Source of the DNA: Polaribacter sp.
Lineage (GTDB): Bacteria; Bacteroidota; Bacteroidia; Flavobacteriales; Flavobacteriaceae
DNA length: 64,000 bases
Assembly: GCA_028343155.1 (NCBI GenBank)
Contig: JAOLXX010000001.1
Location: 124,001-188,000 of the forward strand
Direction of reading: 5' to 3'
Under the pieces are notes generated by a model. That model searched no databases. It saw only the letters and a program-made list of their open reading frames with translations, and was not told the DNA's origin. Shown piece after piece: positions 8,400-18,186 of this stretch; position 1 is the stretch's first letter, and each line of letters opens with the position of its first letter. The position numbers and the translations under genes are program-made.

Positions 8400-10127
8400 T
8401 TATTTGTATACTTGATGAATATATTTCGCATATTTTTCTTGCTGTTCTCGATCTCCTGTTTTATAAAAATTTACGGCGTCATTTACACGCATAAAAAAAT
8501 GATCAACAGCTATTATAGATAAAATTCCACTTCTAAAAAAATCGTCTCTTACGGGACCTTTTACACCTGCAAATAAAAAAATGATGCCTTTCTTTTTATA
8601 AAACTTAATTCGTTCTTTTAACATTTCTATCCCAGTACTGTCTACTCTGTTGATACTTTCCGCGTCCAAAACTATCAATTTTAAACCCTTCCCTTTTTCA
8701 TGCACCATTTCATCTAATCTGTCCCTAAAAAAACTTGAATTGGCATAAAATATTTGAGCATCAAACCTAAAAACTAGAATGTCATTTTCAATAACAACTT
8801 CGTCAAACCGATTTTTATTCTTGTAAAAGTTTGAGTTGGGTACTTTCCCTAACTCAGCAACATAAGGTCTTGATGTTCTGAAAATTAAAACGATTAAAGA
8901 GAACCCTACACCAACGATAATACCAAATTCAATTCCTAATAATAAGGTTCCAATAAATGTGGCAATCATCAACCAGAAATCTAAATGATTCGCTTTCCAT
9001 AGAAAAACAGCTTCTTTAATATTTATTAACCCAGTAACTGCAACAATAATAATTGCAGCTAACACTGTTTTTGGTAAATGATAAAACAAAGGAGTTAAAA
9101 ATAATAGGGTAAAAACGACCATTACAACAGAAATTAAAGCTGCCATTCCAGTCTTTGCCCCACTTTCTTTATTGATTGCAGAGCGTGAAAAACTAGAAGC
9201 GGTAGGATAGGCTTTGAATAAAGAGCCCACCATATTACCTAACCCCAAAGCGATTAATTCTTGATTGGGTCTTATGGTATATTCGTCTTGTTTTGCTTCT
9301 AATGATTTTCCAATAGAAATCGTTTCTAAATAACCAACCATGACCAGTGTAAATGCAATGGGCAATAGTTCCCTGATCTGGTCTAAATCAAATTCTGGAA
9401 ACCCAAAGATGGGCATACCAGCAGGAATGTCTCTAACAATGGAAACATTATCAAGGGATTTTCCAAAATATTTCATTGTTATGATACCTAAGACAACAAC
9501 AATTAATGCATTTGGAATTTTTTTATTGAGCTTTCTAAAGCCACTAATTACAATAATAGAAATCAATCCTATCAGCGTTGTGTGGTAGTTATAATCAACT
9601 AGATTGTGCCAGATATCTTCTATCAGATAGTGTATTTTATCTGTTTGAATTAAATTAACCCCAAATAAATTTTCAAATTGATTGAAGCCAATAATTATTG
9701 CAACAGCAGAGGTAAAGCCAGTAATTACTGGTTTGGAAAGGAAGTTTACAATGAACCCCAACCTAAAGACACCCATAATAAGTTGAATAACCCCTACCAT
9801 TAAAGTCAATAAAATTGCTATTGAAATATAACTTTCTGAACCCGCTAAAGCCATTGTAGAAACACCTGTTGCTACAATGAGTGAGTCCGTAGCAACAGGG
9901 CCTATTGCAACTTGTCTTGAAGTTCCAAAAATAGCGTAGAGTACTTGTGGAAATAATGCACAATACAAACCATAAATCGGAGGCAACCCAGCAATAAGTG
10001 CATAGGCAACTCCTTGGGGTATTAAAACAATACCAACGGTAATCCCTGCCACTAAATCTCCTTTAAAAAGAGCGGTGTTATAGTTTGGTAACCATTCTAA
10101 AATTGGTATAAATTTTTTAATATTCAT
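8400..10127 (-). CDS. SulP family anion/sulfate permease
   Basis: 575 residues. It begins close to the SulP signature (GIVLIPQGVAYALIAGLPPIYGL spread over the first membrane segments), shows 10-12 hydrophobic segments to about residue 430, and ends in a cytoplasmic STAS domain with LIVLDAESINRVDSTGIEML. Family members carry sulfate, bicarbonate or other anions; the neighbouring persulfide dioxygenase operon favours a sulfur compound, but this is inference. The ATG at 10127 (MNIKKFIPILEW) is preferred over a TTG six codons upstream because SulP proteins normally start about here. Confidence 0.92.
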   Translation of the reverse strand: MNIKKFIPILEWLPNYNTALFKGDLVAGITVGIVLIPQGVAYALIAGLPPIYGLYCALFPQVLYAIFGTSRQVAIGPVATDSLIVATGVSTMALAGSESYISIAILLTLMVGVIQLIMGVFRLGFIVNFLSKPVITGFTSAVAIIIGFNQFENLFGVNLIQTDKIHYLIEDIWHNLVDYNYHTTLIGLISIIVISGFRKLNKKIPNALIVVVLGIITMKYFGKSLDNVSIVRDIPAGMPIFGFPEFDLDQIRELLPIAFTLVMVGYLETISIGKSLEAKQDEYTIRPNQELIALGLGNMVGSLFKAYPTASSFSRSAINKESGAKTGMAALISVVMVVFTLLFLTPLFYHLPKTVLAAIIIVAVTGLINIKEAVFLWKANHLDFWLMIATFIGTLLLGIEFGIIVGVGFSLIVLIFRTSRPYVAELGKVPNSNFYKNKNRFDEVVIENDILVFRFDAQIFYANSSFFRDRLDEMVHEKGKGLKLIVLDAESINRVDSTGIEMLKERIKFYKKKGIIFLFAGVKGPVRDDFFRSGILSIIAVDHFFMRVNDAVNFYKTGDREQQEKYAKYIHQVYK

Positions 10128-10154
10128 TTTTTTAGTTATTGGCAAACTACTCCT

Positions 10155-11177
10155 TTAAAATAATTCTCCCTGATTTTTGCCTTTTATTCTCCCCAAATGT
10201 TTGTATGCTAAATCTGTAACTTCTCTTCCTCTTGGAGTTCTCATTATAAAACCTTGCTGTATTAAAAAAGGTTCATATACCTCTTCAATCGTTTCTGTAT
10301 TTTCTGAAACCGCAGTTGCTATGGTCGTTAAACCAACAGGTCCTCCTTTAAATTTATCAATAATTGTGACAAGAATTTTATTATCCATTTCATCCAAACC
10401 ATGTGCATCCACATTTAATGCTTTTAGTGCATATTTTGCAATTTCTATCGAGATGTTTCCATCGCCTTTTATTTGTGCAAAATCTCGAACTCTTCTCAAT
10501 AAAGCATTTGCAATTCTTGGTGTTCCTCTACTTCTACCTGCAATCTCAATGGCAGATTCCATCGAAATAGCAACGCCCAAAATAGTGGCACTTCTTTGAA
10601 TTATGGTCGTTAATAATTCTGTTTTATAATAATGTAATCGGCTACTAATTCCAAAACGCGCTCTCATTGGGGCGGTTAGTAACCCTGAACGTGTGGTCGC
10701 TCCAATTAAAGTAAAGGGTTCTAAATTGATTTGAACTGTTCTGGCATTTGGACCAGATTCAATCATAATATCAATTTTAAAATCTTCCATTGCAGAGTAT
10801 AAATACTCTTCTACAATTGGGCTTAATCGATGAATTTCGTCAATAAATAAAACATCCCGTTCATCTAGATTTGTTAACAATCCGGCTAAATCTCCTGGTT
10901 TGTCTAATACAGGCCCAGAGGTAACTTTTATTCCAACTTCTAATTCATTGGCTAAAATATGAGCTAATGTTGTTTTACCTAAACCCGGAGGGCCATGAAA
11001 AAGGGTATGATCTAAAGATTCCCCCCTTTGATTTGCTGCTTCAACAAAGATTTTTAAATTATCAATAGCTTGGTCTTGTCCTGTAAAATCATCAAAAGAA
11101 AGAGGACGTAATTTTTTTTCTACATCTAAATCATCATTTGATAGGTTGTCATTTTCAGGATTTAAGTTTTCGTTCAT
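10155..11177 (-). CDS. ruvB: Holliday junction branch-migration helicase RuvB
   Basis: ATP-driven motor of the RuvAB complex. About 340 residues in the usual order: [12 protein letters not shown], Walker [13 protein letters not shown], Walker [10 protein letters not shown], sensor [18 protein letters not shown] with the arginine finger, and a winged-helix C-terminus ending [16 protein letters not shown] chose the ATG at 11177 ([10 protein letters not shown]) over the GTG two codons upstream, as family relatives start this way. A box reading TATCTTTG on the minus strand (11190-11183) sits so close that the mRNA would have almost no leader. SulP lies 27 bp downstream on the same strand. Confidence 0.96.
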   Translation of the reverse strand: MNENLNPENDNLSNDDLDVEKKLRPLSFDDFTGQDQAIDNLKIFVEAANQRGESLDHTLFHGPPGLGKTTLAHILANELEVGIKVTSGPVLDKPGDLAGLLTNLDERDVLFIDEIHRLSPIVEEYLYSAMEDFKIDIMIESGPNARTVQINLEPFTLIGATTRSGLLTAPMRARFGISSRLHYYKTELLTTIIQRSATILGVAISMESAIEIAGRSRGTPRIANALLRRVRDFAQIKGDGNISIEIAKYALKALNVDAHGLDEMDNKILVTIIDKFKGGPVGLTTIATAVSENTETIEEVYEPFLIQQGFIMRTPRGREVTDLAYKHLGRIKGKNQGELF

Positions 11178-11382
11178 AGCCACAAAGATAAATGAATTTA
11201 AATTACAGTTTTGTATGTTTTGTTACACAACAAAGTATTGTAAATAAATTTGAAATAGCGACCTCTATAAATACTTATAATAGTGCTGAATACGCTCTTA
11301 AAATTAGTAAGCATCTGGGTTAGATGACAAAAATATTTTTTGGAATTAAAAATACAGGTTACTATAAAACATTTATTTAAGT

Positions 11383-13227
11383 CTATTTTACTTCAAAAAA
11401 ATTGTTTTCTAGATAAATATCTGCCATAAGACCGTTTTTATCAATAATAACAGATTTTACAGGTTTAGAAACTTCAAAAGAATAGGTTGGAGATGCCCAA
11501 CCCCAATCTTTTAAAATTTTAGCGGTTGTTGGCTTGTTTGCTCTCATCATTTCTAAAGGTATATTAAATCTTCCTTTACTTCCATCAGTATAAATTACAG
11601 AAACATCTATCGGCATGGGCATTTTTCCAATTCTTTCCAAAGTAATTTTTTGTTCGTTAACAGCTTTTACACCATAATTTATGGTATGTGTCGTTTGTGT
11701 CCATTCGTTTAAATACCAACCTAAATGAACCCCAGAAATTTTTTCCATAACGCGTTTAATATCATTTGGAGTTGGATGTTTAAAACTGAAATCATGAAAG
11801 TATTTTTTGATCCCTTTTGCAACATTTTCGGACCCAATTACGTATTCTAATTGTGACAAAAATATATTTCCTTTTGAATAACTTGCTACCCCATACCCCC
11901 AATTTGTATCGTATCTGTCTGCATGTGTCGACAAGGTTTCTTCATAGCCTTTTGTTACAATTGTTCGATACCCTTTGTAAGAATCTATATGTGGATTTTT
12001 TTTGTTTTCTTTTAAAATTTCGTTTTCAGCTTTGTTGGAAATATAGGTTGTAAAACCTTCGTCCATCCAAGGATGTAAACTTTCGTTAGAGGCCAATAAA
12101 AATTGAAACCAAGTATGTGCCATTTCATGGGCTGTTACACCAAAAAGACTTCCAAACTTACGTTTACCAGTAATTAGAGTTGCCATTGCATATTCCATTC
12201 CTCCGTCTCCACCTTGAATTACAGAGTATTGCTTATAGGGATATTGACCAATTTTTTGACTAAAATAAGTCATTAATTCTGCAACTTTAGGTTGAAGATA
12301 TTTCCAGTTTTTCAAATAATTTTCTTCCAGATTATTCTTGTACAAGAAATGTAAATCGATTCCGTTTTCCATTTTTAGTACATCATGAATGTATGCTGGA
12401 TCTGCAGCCCAAACAAAATCGTGTACATTTTCTGCTTTAAAATACCATGTAAATTTATCACCTTTTGGCAAGTGTAAATCTTTAGAAGGATCTTCATAAC
12501 CATGTCCAGTTTCTTGAGGGTTTTGTAAATTACCAGACCCACCAAGAGTATACTTTTTATCGATATGAATTGTAACATCAAAATCTCCCCAAACACCATG
12601 AAATTCTCTTGCGATGTATGGAGGAGTATGCCAACCTTGAAAGTCATATGCTGCCAATTTTGGATACCATTGTGCCATAGACAATGCAACTCCTTCTTCG
12701 TTATTTCTTCCAGAACGACGAATTTGTAAAGGTATTTGCGCGTCAAAATTCATTTTTAAAGTAACCTTTTCACCAGATTTTATAGGTTGCTTCAATTTGA
12801 CTTCTAAAGTGGTACCTACAGTTTCATGGGCAACTATAACGCCATTCTGTTTTAGAGAATTTACTTTTATATACCCAATTTCATTTGGTTGTAATTTGCT
12901 TATTCTATCTCCCACTCTTCTGTCTGGATCTTTAATATTTAAAGACCGAACATCCATTTGAGAACCGGGTTGAAATGCATTAAAATATAAATGATAAAAG
13001 ACCTTATCTAAGTCGTCTGGTGAATTATTAGTGTATACTAAAGTTTGTGTTCCTTTGTATTTATAATTGCTTACATCCACATCTATGTCCATCGTATAAG
13101 CGACATGTTGCTGCCAATAGGAATTGTTCGCAGATGAGCTATTGTTCGTTTGATACACCTCTTTTTTGGTAATCGTACAAGACACAAATAGGGTTATTAA
13201 AAAAGTAAATAAAAGTATTTTTTTCAT
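11383..13227 (-). CDS. M1 family zinc metallopeptidase, exported lipoprotein
   Basis: A 614-residue peptidase related to aminopeptidase N and leukotriene A4 hydrolase. The N-terminus is a lipoprotein signal (ITLFVSC). The zinc site is HEMAHTWFQ, with the third ligand Glu 18 residues on in WMDEGFTTY. The substrate-binding motif, usually GAMEN, reads GGMEYA here, a common variant. The N-terminal beta-domain and a short C-terminal domain are present, but not the long C-terminal helical domain of the largest members. It lies 12 bp downstream of the S8 peptidase and on the same strand, so a two-gene exported protease operon is likely. Confidence 0.9.
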   Translation of the reverse strand: MKKILLFTFLITLFVSCTITKKEVYQTNNSSSANNSYWQQHVAYTMDIDVDVSNYKYKGTQTLVYTNNSPDDLDKVFYHLYFNAFQPGSQMDVRSLNIKDPDRRVGDRISKLQPNEIGYIKVNSLKQNGVIVAHETVGTTLEVKLKQPIKSGEKVTLKMNFDAQIPLQIRRSGRNNEEGVALSMAQWYPKLAAYDFQGWHTPPYIAREFHGVWGDFDVTIHIDKKYTLGGSGNLQNPQETGHGYEDPSKDLHLPKGDKFTWYFKAENVHDFVWAADPAYIHDVLKMENGIDLHFLYKNNLEENYLKNWKYLQPKVAELMTYFSQKIGQYPYKQYSVIQGGDGGMEYAMATLITGKRKFGSLFGVTAHEMAHTWFQFLLASNESLHPWMDEGFTTYISNKAENEILKENKKNPHIDSYKGYRTIVTKGYEETLSTHADRYDTNWGYGVASYSKGNIFLSQLEYVIGSENVAKGIKKYFHDFSFKHPTPNDIKRVMEKISGVHLGWYLNEWTQTTHTINYGVKAVNEQKITLERIGKMPMPIDVSVIYTDGSKGRFNIPLEMMRANKPTTAKILKDWGWASPTYSFEVSKPVKSVIIDKNGLMADIYLENNFFEVK

Positions 13228-13239
13228 GCGATGGTCAAT

Positions 13240-14880
13240 TTAGTTTTTCCCATTAACAATTGTATCAGCCATTTTTAAAGCAGTATAAGCATTTACAATT
13301 CTACCAGAAACAGACAACGCTGCAAATGGCACCTTTTCTCCATAAGGTTGTTCTCTTGATTTTGACCCTGGTTTTATAACATTGAAATCTATTTTGACTC
13401 CCGAATTCATTAAAATATGTTTCACCTGAGCCGCACTTAGTTTTGGGTAATACGAACGCACTAAAGCTGCAACGCCTGCTGTAGAGGGAGCTGCCATTGA
13501 GGTTCCGCTAAATTCTTTATACTCATTTTCTGGAGTTGTTGCATAAATTTGAACTCCAGGTGCAAAAACATCTACATTCTTTTTGCCATAATTTGAAAAA
13601 GAAGCGGGTAGGTTTTCATCATAATTCAAACTTATAGCACCTACAGTTAATACGTTGTCGGAAATTTCAGTGACGAAGTCTTTAGTATCATTCGGGTAGG
13701 TTTTTTTAACATCGATGTTTTTACCAGAATTTCCAGCAGCATTCACAATTAATACATCCTTTGATGCCGCATATTGAATAGCTTCATATACCCATTCCTT
13801 TTTAGGAGAATAGCCTTTTCCAAAACTTGTGTTAATCACTTTTGCGCCATTATCCACCGCATAACGAATTCCTAAAGCGACATCTTTGTCATATTCATCT
13901 CCATCTGGAACTGCTCTAACAGCCATTATTTTTACATTAGTTGCAACTCCATTCATTCCCAACCCATTATTTCTACTTGCTGCAATAATTCCAGAAACAT
14001 GGGTTCCATGTGCTTCGTCTATTATAGAATGCCCTGTTTTATTATCTCCATAAAACTTTTGATCCATTGTGTTTGGGTCGTCTCCCAAGGGGCTCCTATA
14101 ATCCACTTTTAATGCATCCCCATTTAACAAATTCGTTGCGTCTGAAACTAATTTAGTGAGCTCCTTTTTTGCAGTTTCTAGGGAAGGCAAACCAAAACTA
14201 TACATTTGTTTAGCAACTTCAATACCTTCCAGTAAATCCGGGGCTACTGTAACAATACCTAAAACGTCCTCTTTTGTATATACTGATTTCTGTAAATTTT
14301 CAGAAATAATAGTATCTGCATTGGTAACTCTTTCCAAAATTTGCTCAAATCGTTCTTTCGAATTTTTTGCGTCTGCTACTTTTTTATCATAAAAAGCTTT
14401 GGCTTCTTTGACTTCTTCTTTTCCTGTAATGGAAGGGTTTTTTATAATTCTTTCGTACTCTAAATTTTCTTTATAAATACTTCCTAAAAAATTCCACCCG
14501 TTGATATCATCTATATATCCGTTTTTATCATCATCAATACCATTACTCGCAATTTCCTTTTTATTAACCCAAGCAACATTTTTTAAATCTTCGTGTTCTA
14601 AATCTGTTCCAGAATCAACGACTCCAACAATCACCTCAACGCCTATTTTTGAAGCAACAAATTGGTACGCTTTTTCAATACTCATTCCTGGAATTGAATC
14701 TGTTTCTAAATCTGCATGACTCCAACGCTTTGCTTCATCAGGAGATAATACTGCTTTTTTTGCAGGAATATTTACAATCGTTTCTGAACCTAGAGGAACT
14801 GGAATTTTAGAGATTGATTTACAACTTGTAAAAATAATACTTGCAAGGATTGCAAAAAATAGGGATTTAAATATCTTCAT
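13240..14880 (-). CDS. S8 subtilisin-like serine peptidase, lipoprotein
   Basis: 546 residues. The signal peptide ends in a lipobox (IIFTSC). The catalytic triad is Asp in GVVDSGTDLEHEDL, His in AHGTHVSGIIAA, and Ser in SGTSMAAPSTAG, with the oxyanion Asn in NAAGNSG. About 130 residues are inserted between the Asp and His motifs, mostly helical and charged (about residues 140-270), which is seen in flavobacterial S8 proteins. Expected to act in the periplasm or at the cell surface on proteins or peptides. Followed 12 bp later by the M1 peptidase. Confidence 0.9.
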   Translation of the reverse strand: MKIFKSLFFAILASIIFTSCKSISKIPVPLGSETIVNIPAKKAVLSPDEAKRWSHADLETDSIPGMSIEKAYQFVASKIGVEVIVGVVDSGTDLEHEDLKNVAWVNKKEIASNGIDDDKNGYIDDINGWNFLGSIYKENLEYERIIKNPSITGKEEVKEAKAFYDKKVADAKNSKERFEQILERVTNADTIISENLQKSVYTKEDVLGIVTVAPDLLEGIEVAKQMYSFGLPSLETAKKELTKLVSDATNLLNGDALKVDYRSPLGDDPNTMDQKFYGDNKTGHSIIDEAHGTHVSGIIAASRNNGLGMNGVATNVKIMAVRAVPDGDEYDKDVALGIRYAVDNGAKVINTSFGKGYSPKKEWVYEAIQYAASKDVLIVNAAGNSGKNIDVKKTYPNDTKDFVTEISDNVLTVGAISLNYDENLPASFSNYGKKNVDVFAPGVQIYATTPENEYKEFSGTSMAAPSTAGVAALVRSYYPKLSAAQVKHILMNSGVKIDFNVIKPGSKSREQPYGEKVPFAALSVSGRIVNAYTALKMADTIVNGKN

Positions 14881-14892
14881 AACTGAGTTTTT

Positions 14893-15738
14893 TTAATTAA
14901 ATATATCTGTAAATTTATGTGTATTTTTTAATCGAACTCCTTTTTCTGTTTGCTGAACTGTGCATAGTTCATTGTGGGCATCATGTTCTAAAAAAAGAAA
15001 ATATTCTTTGTCTGCAGCTTGGTTTAAAAAAGTTGCTTTTTCTTTAATTGTCAGTAAAGGTCTAGTGTCATAACCCATAATATATGGCAACGGTATATGA
15101 CCTACCGTTGGCAACAAATCTGCCATAAAAACTATTGTTTTTCCTTGATAAGAGAGCATTGGTAGCATTTGTTTTTCTGTATGACCGTCCATAAAAAGGA
15201 TATCAAAACCAATTTGATCTTTGTAATTACTATGAATAAAATTGAGTTGGCCACTTTCTTTAATAGGGTTAATATTCTCCTCTAAAAAAGAAGCTTTTTC
15301 TCTGGGATTTGGTACTGTTGCCCATTGCCAGTGTTTGTCATTAGACCAAAATTTCGCATTTTTAAAAGCAGGTTGTAAAAAAGTACGATCCGCATTCCAT
15401 GCGATGGCGCCTCCACAGTGATCAAAATGCAAATGTGTTAAAAAAACATCTGTAATGTCGTCTCTATGAAAACCATGTTTTGCCAAAGAAGTGTCTAAAG
15501 AGAAGTCTCCAAAAAGGGAATAATAGCTAAAAAATTTATTCGATTGTTTTGCTCCTAAACCCGTGTCTACAAGAATCAAACGATTTCCATCTTCAATAAG
15601 CATACTCCGCATACTCATGTCTATCAGATTTTTATCATCTGATGGATTCGTTTTTTGCCAAATAGTTTTAGGGACGACGCCAAACATTGCACCTCCATCT
15701 AATTTAAAATTGCCAGTTTCTATAGGATAGATTTTCAT
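14893..15738 (-). CDS. Metallo-beta-lactamase-fold hydrolase (lactonase-like)
   Basis: 281 residues. The metal-binding motif THLHFDHCGG is complete, followed by a later His in MDGHTEKQM, an Asp in FMADLLPT and a final LEHDAH. The pattern resembles the group that includes N-acyl-homoserine lactonases and methyl parathion hydrolase, but no substrate can be assigned. There is no signal peptide, so it is probably cytoplasmic. It is 12 bp upstream of the S8 peptidase on the same strand and may head that operon. It is also the last ordinary chromosomal gene before the integrase region. Confidence 0.85.
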   Translation of the reverse strand: MKIYPIETGNFKLDGGAMFGVVPKTIWQKTNPSDDKNLIDMSMRSMLIEDGNRLILVDTGLGAKQSNKFFSYYSLFGDFSLDTSLAKHGFHRDDITDVFLTHLHFDHCGGAIAWNADRTFLQPAFKNAKFWSNDKHWQWATVPNPREKASFLEENINPIKESGQLNFIHSNYKDQIGFDILFMDGHTEKQMLPMLSYQGKTIVFMADLLPTVGHIPLPYIMGYDTRPLLTIKEKATFLNQAADKEYFLFLEHDAHNELCTVQQTEKGVRLKNTHKFTDIFN

Positions 15739-15945
15739 CTCAAAAAATTAAAATCATTAAAAGTAATTTAGAACCTAATCAAATTAATTTGATCTTTACA
15801 AAGATGAAGAAAAAAAGGGTTTTTTTTGTTAAGGAAAATCTAAAGATTAAGAAGTCTCATTTTAATTTTAAAATGCTAGAAGAACTTTCGCTATAATTTA
15901 AATAAGGATTATGATCTCTGAGTCGTTGTAATCCTACTAAAATAA

Positions 15946-15975
15946 AAAAACCTTAATCGGAAGATTAAGGTTTTT
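15946..15975. terminator. Orphan hairpin terminator at the island junction
   Basis: AAAAACCTTAATC (15946-15958) pairs perfectly with GATTAAGGTTTTT (15963-15975) around loop GGAA. It works on either strand, but no gene ends into it, as the neighbouring genes are divergent. Confidence 0.75.
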
Positions 15976-15978
15976 CAG

Positions 15979-15993
15979 AGGTGTCTAGCGGAT
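15979..15993 (-). other. Possible tRNA 3'-end remnant (attachment-site candidate)
   Basis: Read on the minus strand, this is ATCCGCTAGACACCT, which resembles the last T-loop bases, T-stem 3' strand and acceptor 3' strand of a tRNA. It is followed, in that direction, by the terminator hairpin, as expected after a tRNA. No tRNA body is attached to it. It could be the leftover half of an integrase target; the evidence is only resemblance. Confidence 0.25.
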
Positions 15994-16106
15994 ACCAAAG
16001 TCTTTTTTTATTAGTTTTTACTTATTCTTAAAAATACGATAAAACCTATTAAATATAGAGATAAAGACATAATAAAAACATATAAGTAATAACTGAAACA
16101 TAAAAT

Positions 16107-16130
16107 GTGGGTAATATTGTGGGTAATATT
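16107..16130. repeat. Tandem 12-bp repeat in front of the integrase
   Basis: GTGGGTAATATT occurs twice head to tail (16107-16118 and 16119-16130), just upstream of the integrase promoter. Perfect tandem copies here suggest binding sites for the integrase arm domain or an excisionase, or an autoregulatory site. Confidence 0.6.
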
Positions 16131-16145
16131 ATTAATAAAAAACAC

Positions 16146-16153
16146 TAAATTTG
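16146..16153 (+). promoter_or_regulatory. Promoter -7 box for the integrase gene
   Basis: TAAATTTG fits TAnnTTTG and lies 20 bp before the TTG start at 16174. No clear -33 TTTG is at the usual distance; the tandem repeats occupy that region. Confidence 0.5.
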
Positions 16154-16173
16154 CAGTATAAATAAACTACATA

Positions 16174-17439
16174 TTGGCTAACATAAATTTTAAATTAAAC
16201 AACGGAAAAGCTACTGAAAACGGAAAAGAATATTCTATTTACATTAGATATAGGTTTGGAAGAAAAGTAGATATTAGAAAAGCAATAGGCTTTAAATCAA
16301 AACAAGAAGATTGGAATAGTGAAAAACAAGAAGTAAAAAACAGAATCCATATAAAAAATCGTGCTAAAATCAATAATCTTATCAAAACTTTAATTAGAAG
16401 AATTGAAGATTTTGAAGACAACTTGATTCAAAATGGTAACCAACCCGACCAGAAATACGTTGAAAGAAACTTTAAAAATTTCTTTGGAAGTAATGATGAT
16501 AAATCAATTCCAAAAAACTTACTTGACTTTATTGATGTTCTACAAAAACGTCCAGATATAAAAAAATCTAAAGCAAGTGGAACGTTAAAGAACTATTTAA
16601 TTACTGAAAACATACTAAAACGATTCAACAACGAAGTTTATAAAATCGATTTCGATAATATTGACATAGACTTTTATAACGACTTTATAGATTGGTGCGA
16701 AAAACAGAATTTAACTAGGAACTATATTGGTAAGCTCATACAAACTTTTAAATTCTTCTTAAATACAGCTACCATAGAAAAAATCAATACAAATTTAGAA
16801 TTTAAGAATCCACGTTTTAAAGTTATTAGAGAAGAGGTTGATAATATATATCTAACTCTAAAAGAACTAAACAAAATTTACAAATTAAACTTATCCAAAC
16901 ACCCCAAATTAGACCAAGCAAGAGACCTTTTTTTAATTGGCGCATACACAGGTTTACGTGTTTCAGATTTTAACTATCTAAATGAAGAAAACATTTACGA
17001 ACATAATGGAGAAACATTTTTAAAGATAAACACTAAAAAAACAACTAAAAAAATAGTAATACCCCTGCGTCCTGAAGCAAAAGAGATTCTGAAAAAACAT
17101 GGTAACAAACCCCCAAAACGAATGCCAGACCAACAAATCAATTATAAAATAAAAGAAGTATGTGAAAATGCTGGGATAGATGAGCTAGCTAGCATAACAA
17201 GAACTATTGGTGGACAAAAAATAACAAAAAAAGGCTTTAAATTTGATTTAGTAAAAACCCACACTGCTCGCAGATCATTTTGTACCAATGCATATTTAAG
17301 CGGAATGCCTACAATTGACATAATGCAAATTAGTGGTCACACTAGCGAAAAGACATTTTTAAATTACATTAAAGCAGATGCTCTTCAGAAAGCAGTTAAA
17401 ATTAGTTCACATCCTTTTTTTCAAGGAGAAAATTATTAA
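16174..17439 (+). CDS. Tyrosine recombinase (phage/ICE-type integrase)
   Basis: 421 residues in the three-part layout of Bacteroidetes integrases: an N-terminal arm-binding domain (about residues 1-85), a SAM-like core-binding domain (about 105-215) and the catalytic domain. Active-site residues are complete: Arg262 in TGLRVSD, Lys in the NTKKTTKK hairpin, His363 and Arg366 in HTARRSF, His389 in SGHTS and the nucleophile Tyr398 in LNYIK. It therefore looks functional. Translation must begin at the TTG at 16174, since a stop codon lies five codons upstream with no ATG between. Lysine- and AAA-rich codon use is stronger than in the flanking chromosome. It probably mobilises a genomic island. 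Confidence 0.92.
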   Translation: MANINFKLNNGKATENGKEYSIYIRYRFGRKVDIRKAIGFKSKQEDWNSEKQEVKNRIHIKNRAKINNLIKTLIRRIEDFEDNLIQNGNQPDQKYVERNFKNFFGSNDDKSIPKNLLDFIDVLQKRPDIKKSKASGTLKNYLITENILKRFNNEVYKIDFDNIDIDFYNDFIDWCEKQNLTRNYIGKLIQTFKFFLNTATIEKINTNLEFKNPRFKVIREEVDNIYLTLKELNKIYKLNLSKHPKLDQARDLFLIGAYTGLRVSDFNYLNEENIYEHNGETFLKINTKKTTKKIVIPLRPEAKEILKKHGNKPPKRMPDQQINYKIKEVCENAGIDELASITRTIGGQKITKKGFKFDLVKTHTARRSFCTNAYLSGMPTIDIMQISGHTSEKTFLNYIKADALQKAVKISSHPFFQGENY

Positions 17440-17451
17440 AAAATAAATTTC

Positions 17452-18096
17452 ATGAATGCACATATTGATCTTTACAAAAATGTAGAATTTATAGTTGAAA
17501 TGAAATCTAAGCAATTCGAAAATAATTCAATTACTGAATTGACAGAATTTAAATTACAATTGAAAAATGTTTACAGAAGGATTAAGACTGATCGAAAAAG
17601 ATTTAACAAAACAAAATCTTTCTACAGAGATTCAGGTTATAGGATGAATGATATTAAAGAAAAAATTGGTGAGATAAAAAACATAATCAAGCATAAAAAA
17701 AAGCAAGAGAAAAAAATTGAGGATTTATCAAAAAAACCAAAACATGAATACTTTATTATTGCAGAATTACTAGCTACAAATAAAATTGAAATACGCGAAA
17801 AAAAAATATTTCAATATAAAGATATTAAATATAAATCTGGAGCGGAACTTGGCAGGGTTATTAACATTGATTTTGGAACAAAAAATAAAGCTTTCGAGCA
17901 ATACTTAAATGATTTTAAATCACAAGCAGGAGGAAAATACTTTCTGGAAATCTTAGATAAAGAAAATAATTTAGATGAAAAGAATGTTAAAATTCTTAAA
18001 AAAGTGTTCGAATATTTTTCAGACAATAAAATCGAACCAGTGAATAAGAAATTTTTAGATTCCTTTAAAATTTTAAAAGAAAAAAATCTAATTTAA
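17452..18096 (+). CDS. Unknown 214-residue Lys-rich protein next to the integrase
   Basis: I do not recognise this protein. Residues 15-95 are highly charged and helical, with a possible coiled coil (EKIGEIKNIIKHKKKQEKK). The C-terminal half is more globular and contains SGAELGRVINIDFGTKNKAF, which looks like a small helical domain. No signal peptide or membrane segment is present. It starts 12 bp after the integrase, in the same direction, so it is probably co-transcribed and part of the mobile element. Small RteC-like or excision-related proteins occupy this place in other Bacteroidetes elements, but I cannot show that relation. Confidence 0.7.
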   Translation: MNAHIDLYKNVEFIVEMKSKQFENNSITELTEFKLQLKNVYRRIKTDRKRFNKTKSFYRDSGYRMNDIKEKIGEIKNIIKHKKKQEKKIEDLSKKPKHEYFIIAELLATNKIEIREKKIFQYKDIKYKSGAELGRVINIDFGTKNKAFEQYLNDFKSQAGGKYFLEILDKENNLDEKNVKILKKVFEYFSDNKIEPVNKKFLDSFKILKEKNLI

Positions 18097-18186
18097 ATCT
18101 AGGTCACATCTAGATTAATACATTGTTTTTCAAATATTTAATTACAATAAAGTAGATATTTGCACCATAATTATAAATCAATAAAT

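Larger units (their letters stand above)
15739..16173. other. 435-bp non-coding junction between chromosome and integrase
   Basis: No credible gene is seen. The stretch holds an orphan terminator hairpin, a short tRNA-3'-end-like piece, and the promoter region and tandem repeats of the integrase. Both flanking genes point away from it, so a terminator here has no present gene to serve and suggests a lost or displaced gene. Confidence 0.6.

Noticed and set aside
15905-15937. Possible tRNA 3' end on the plus strand before the orphan terminator
   Set aside because: There is no T-loop TTCRA, no cloverleaf can be drawn, and the bases upstream do not form D or anticodon arms.
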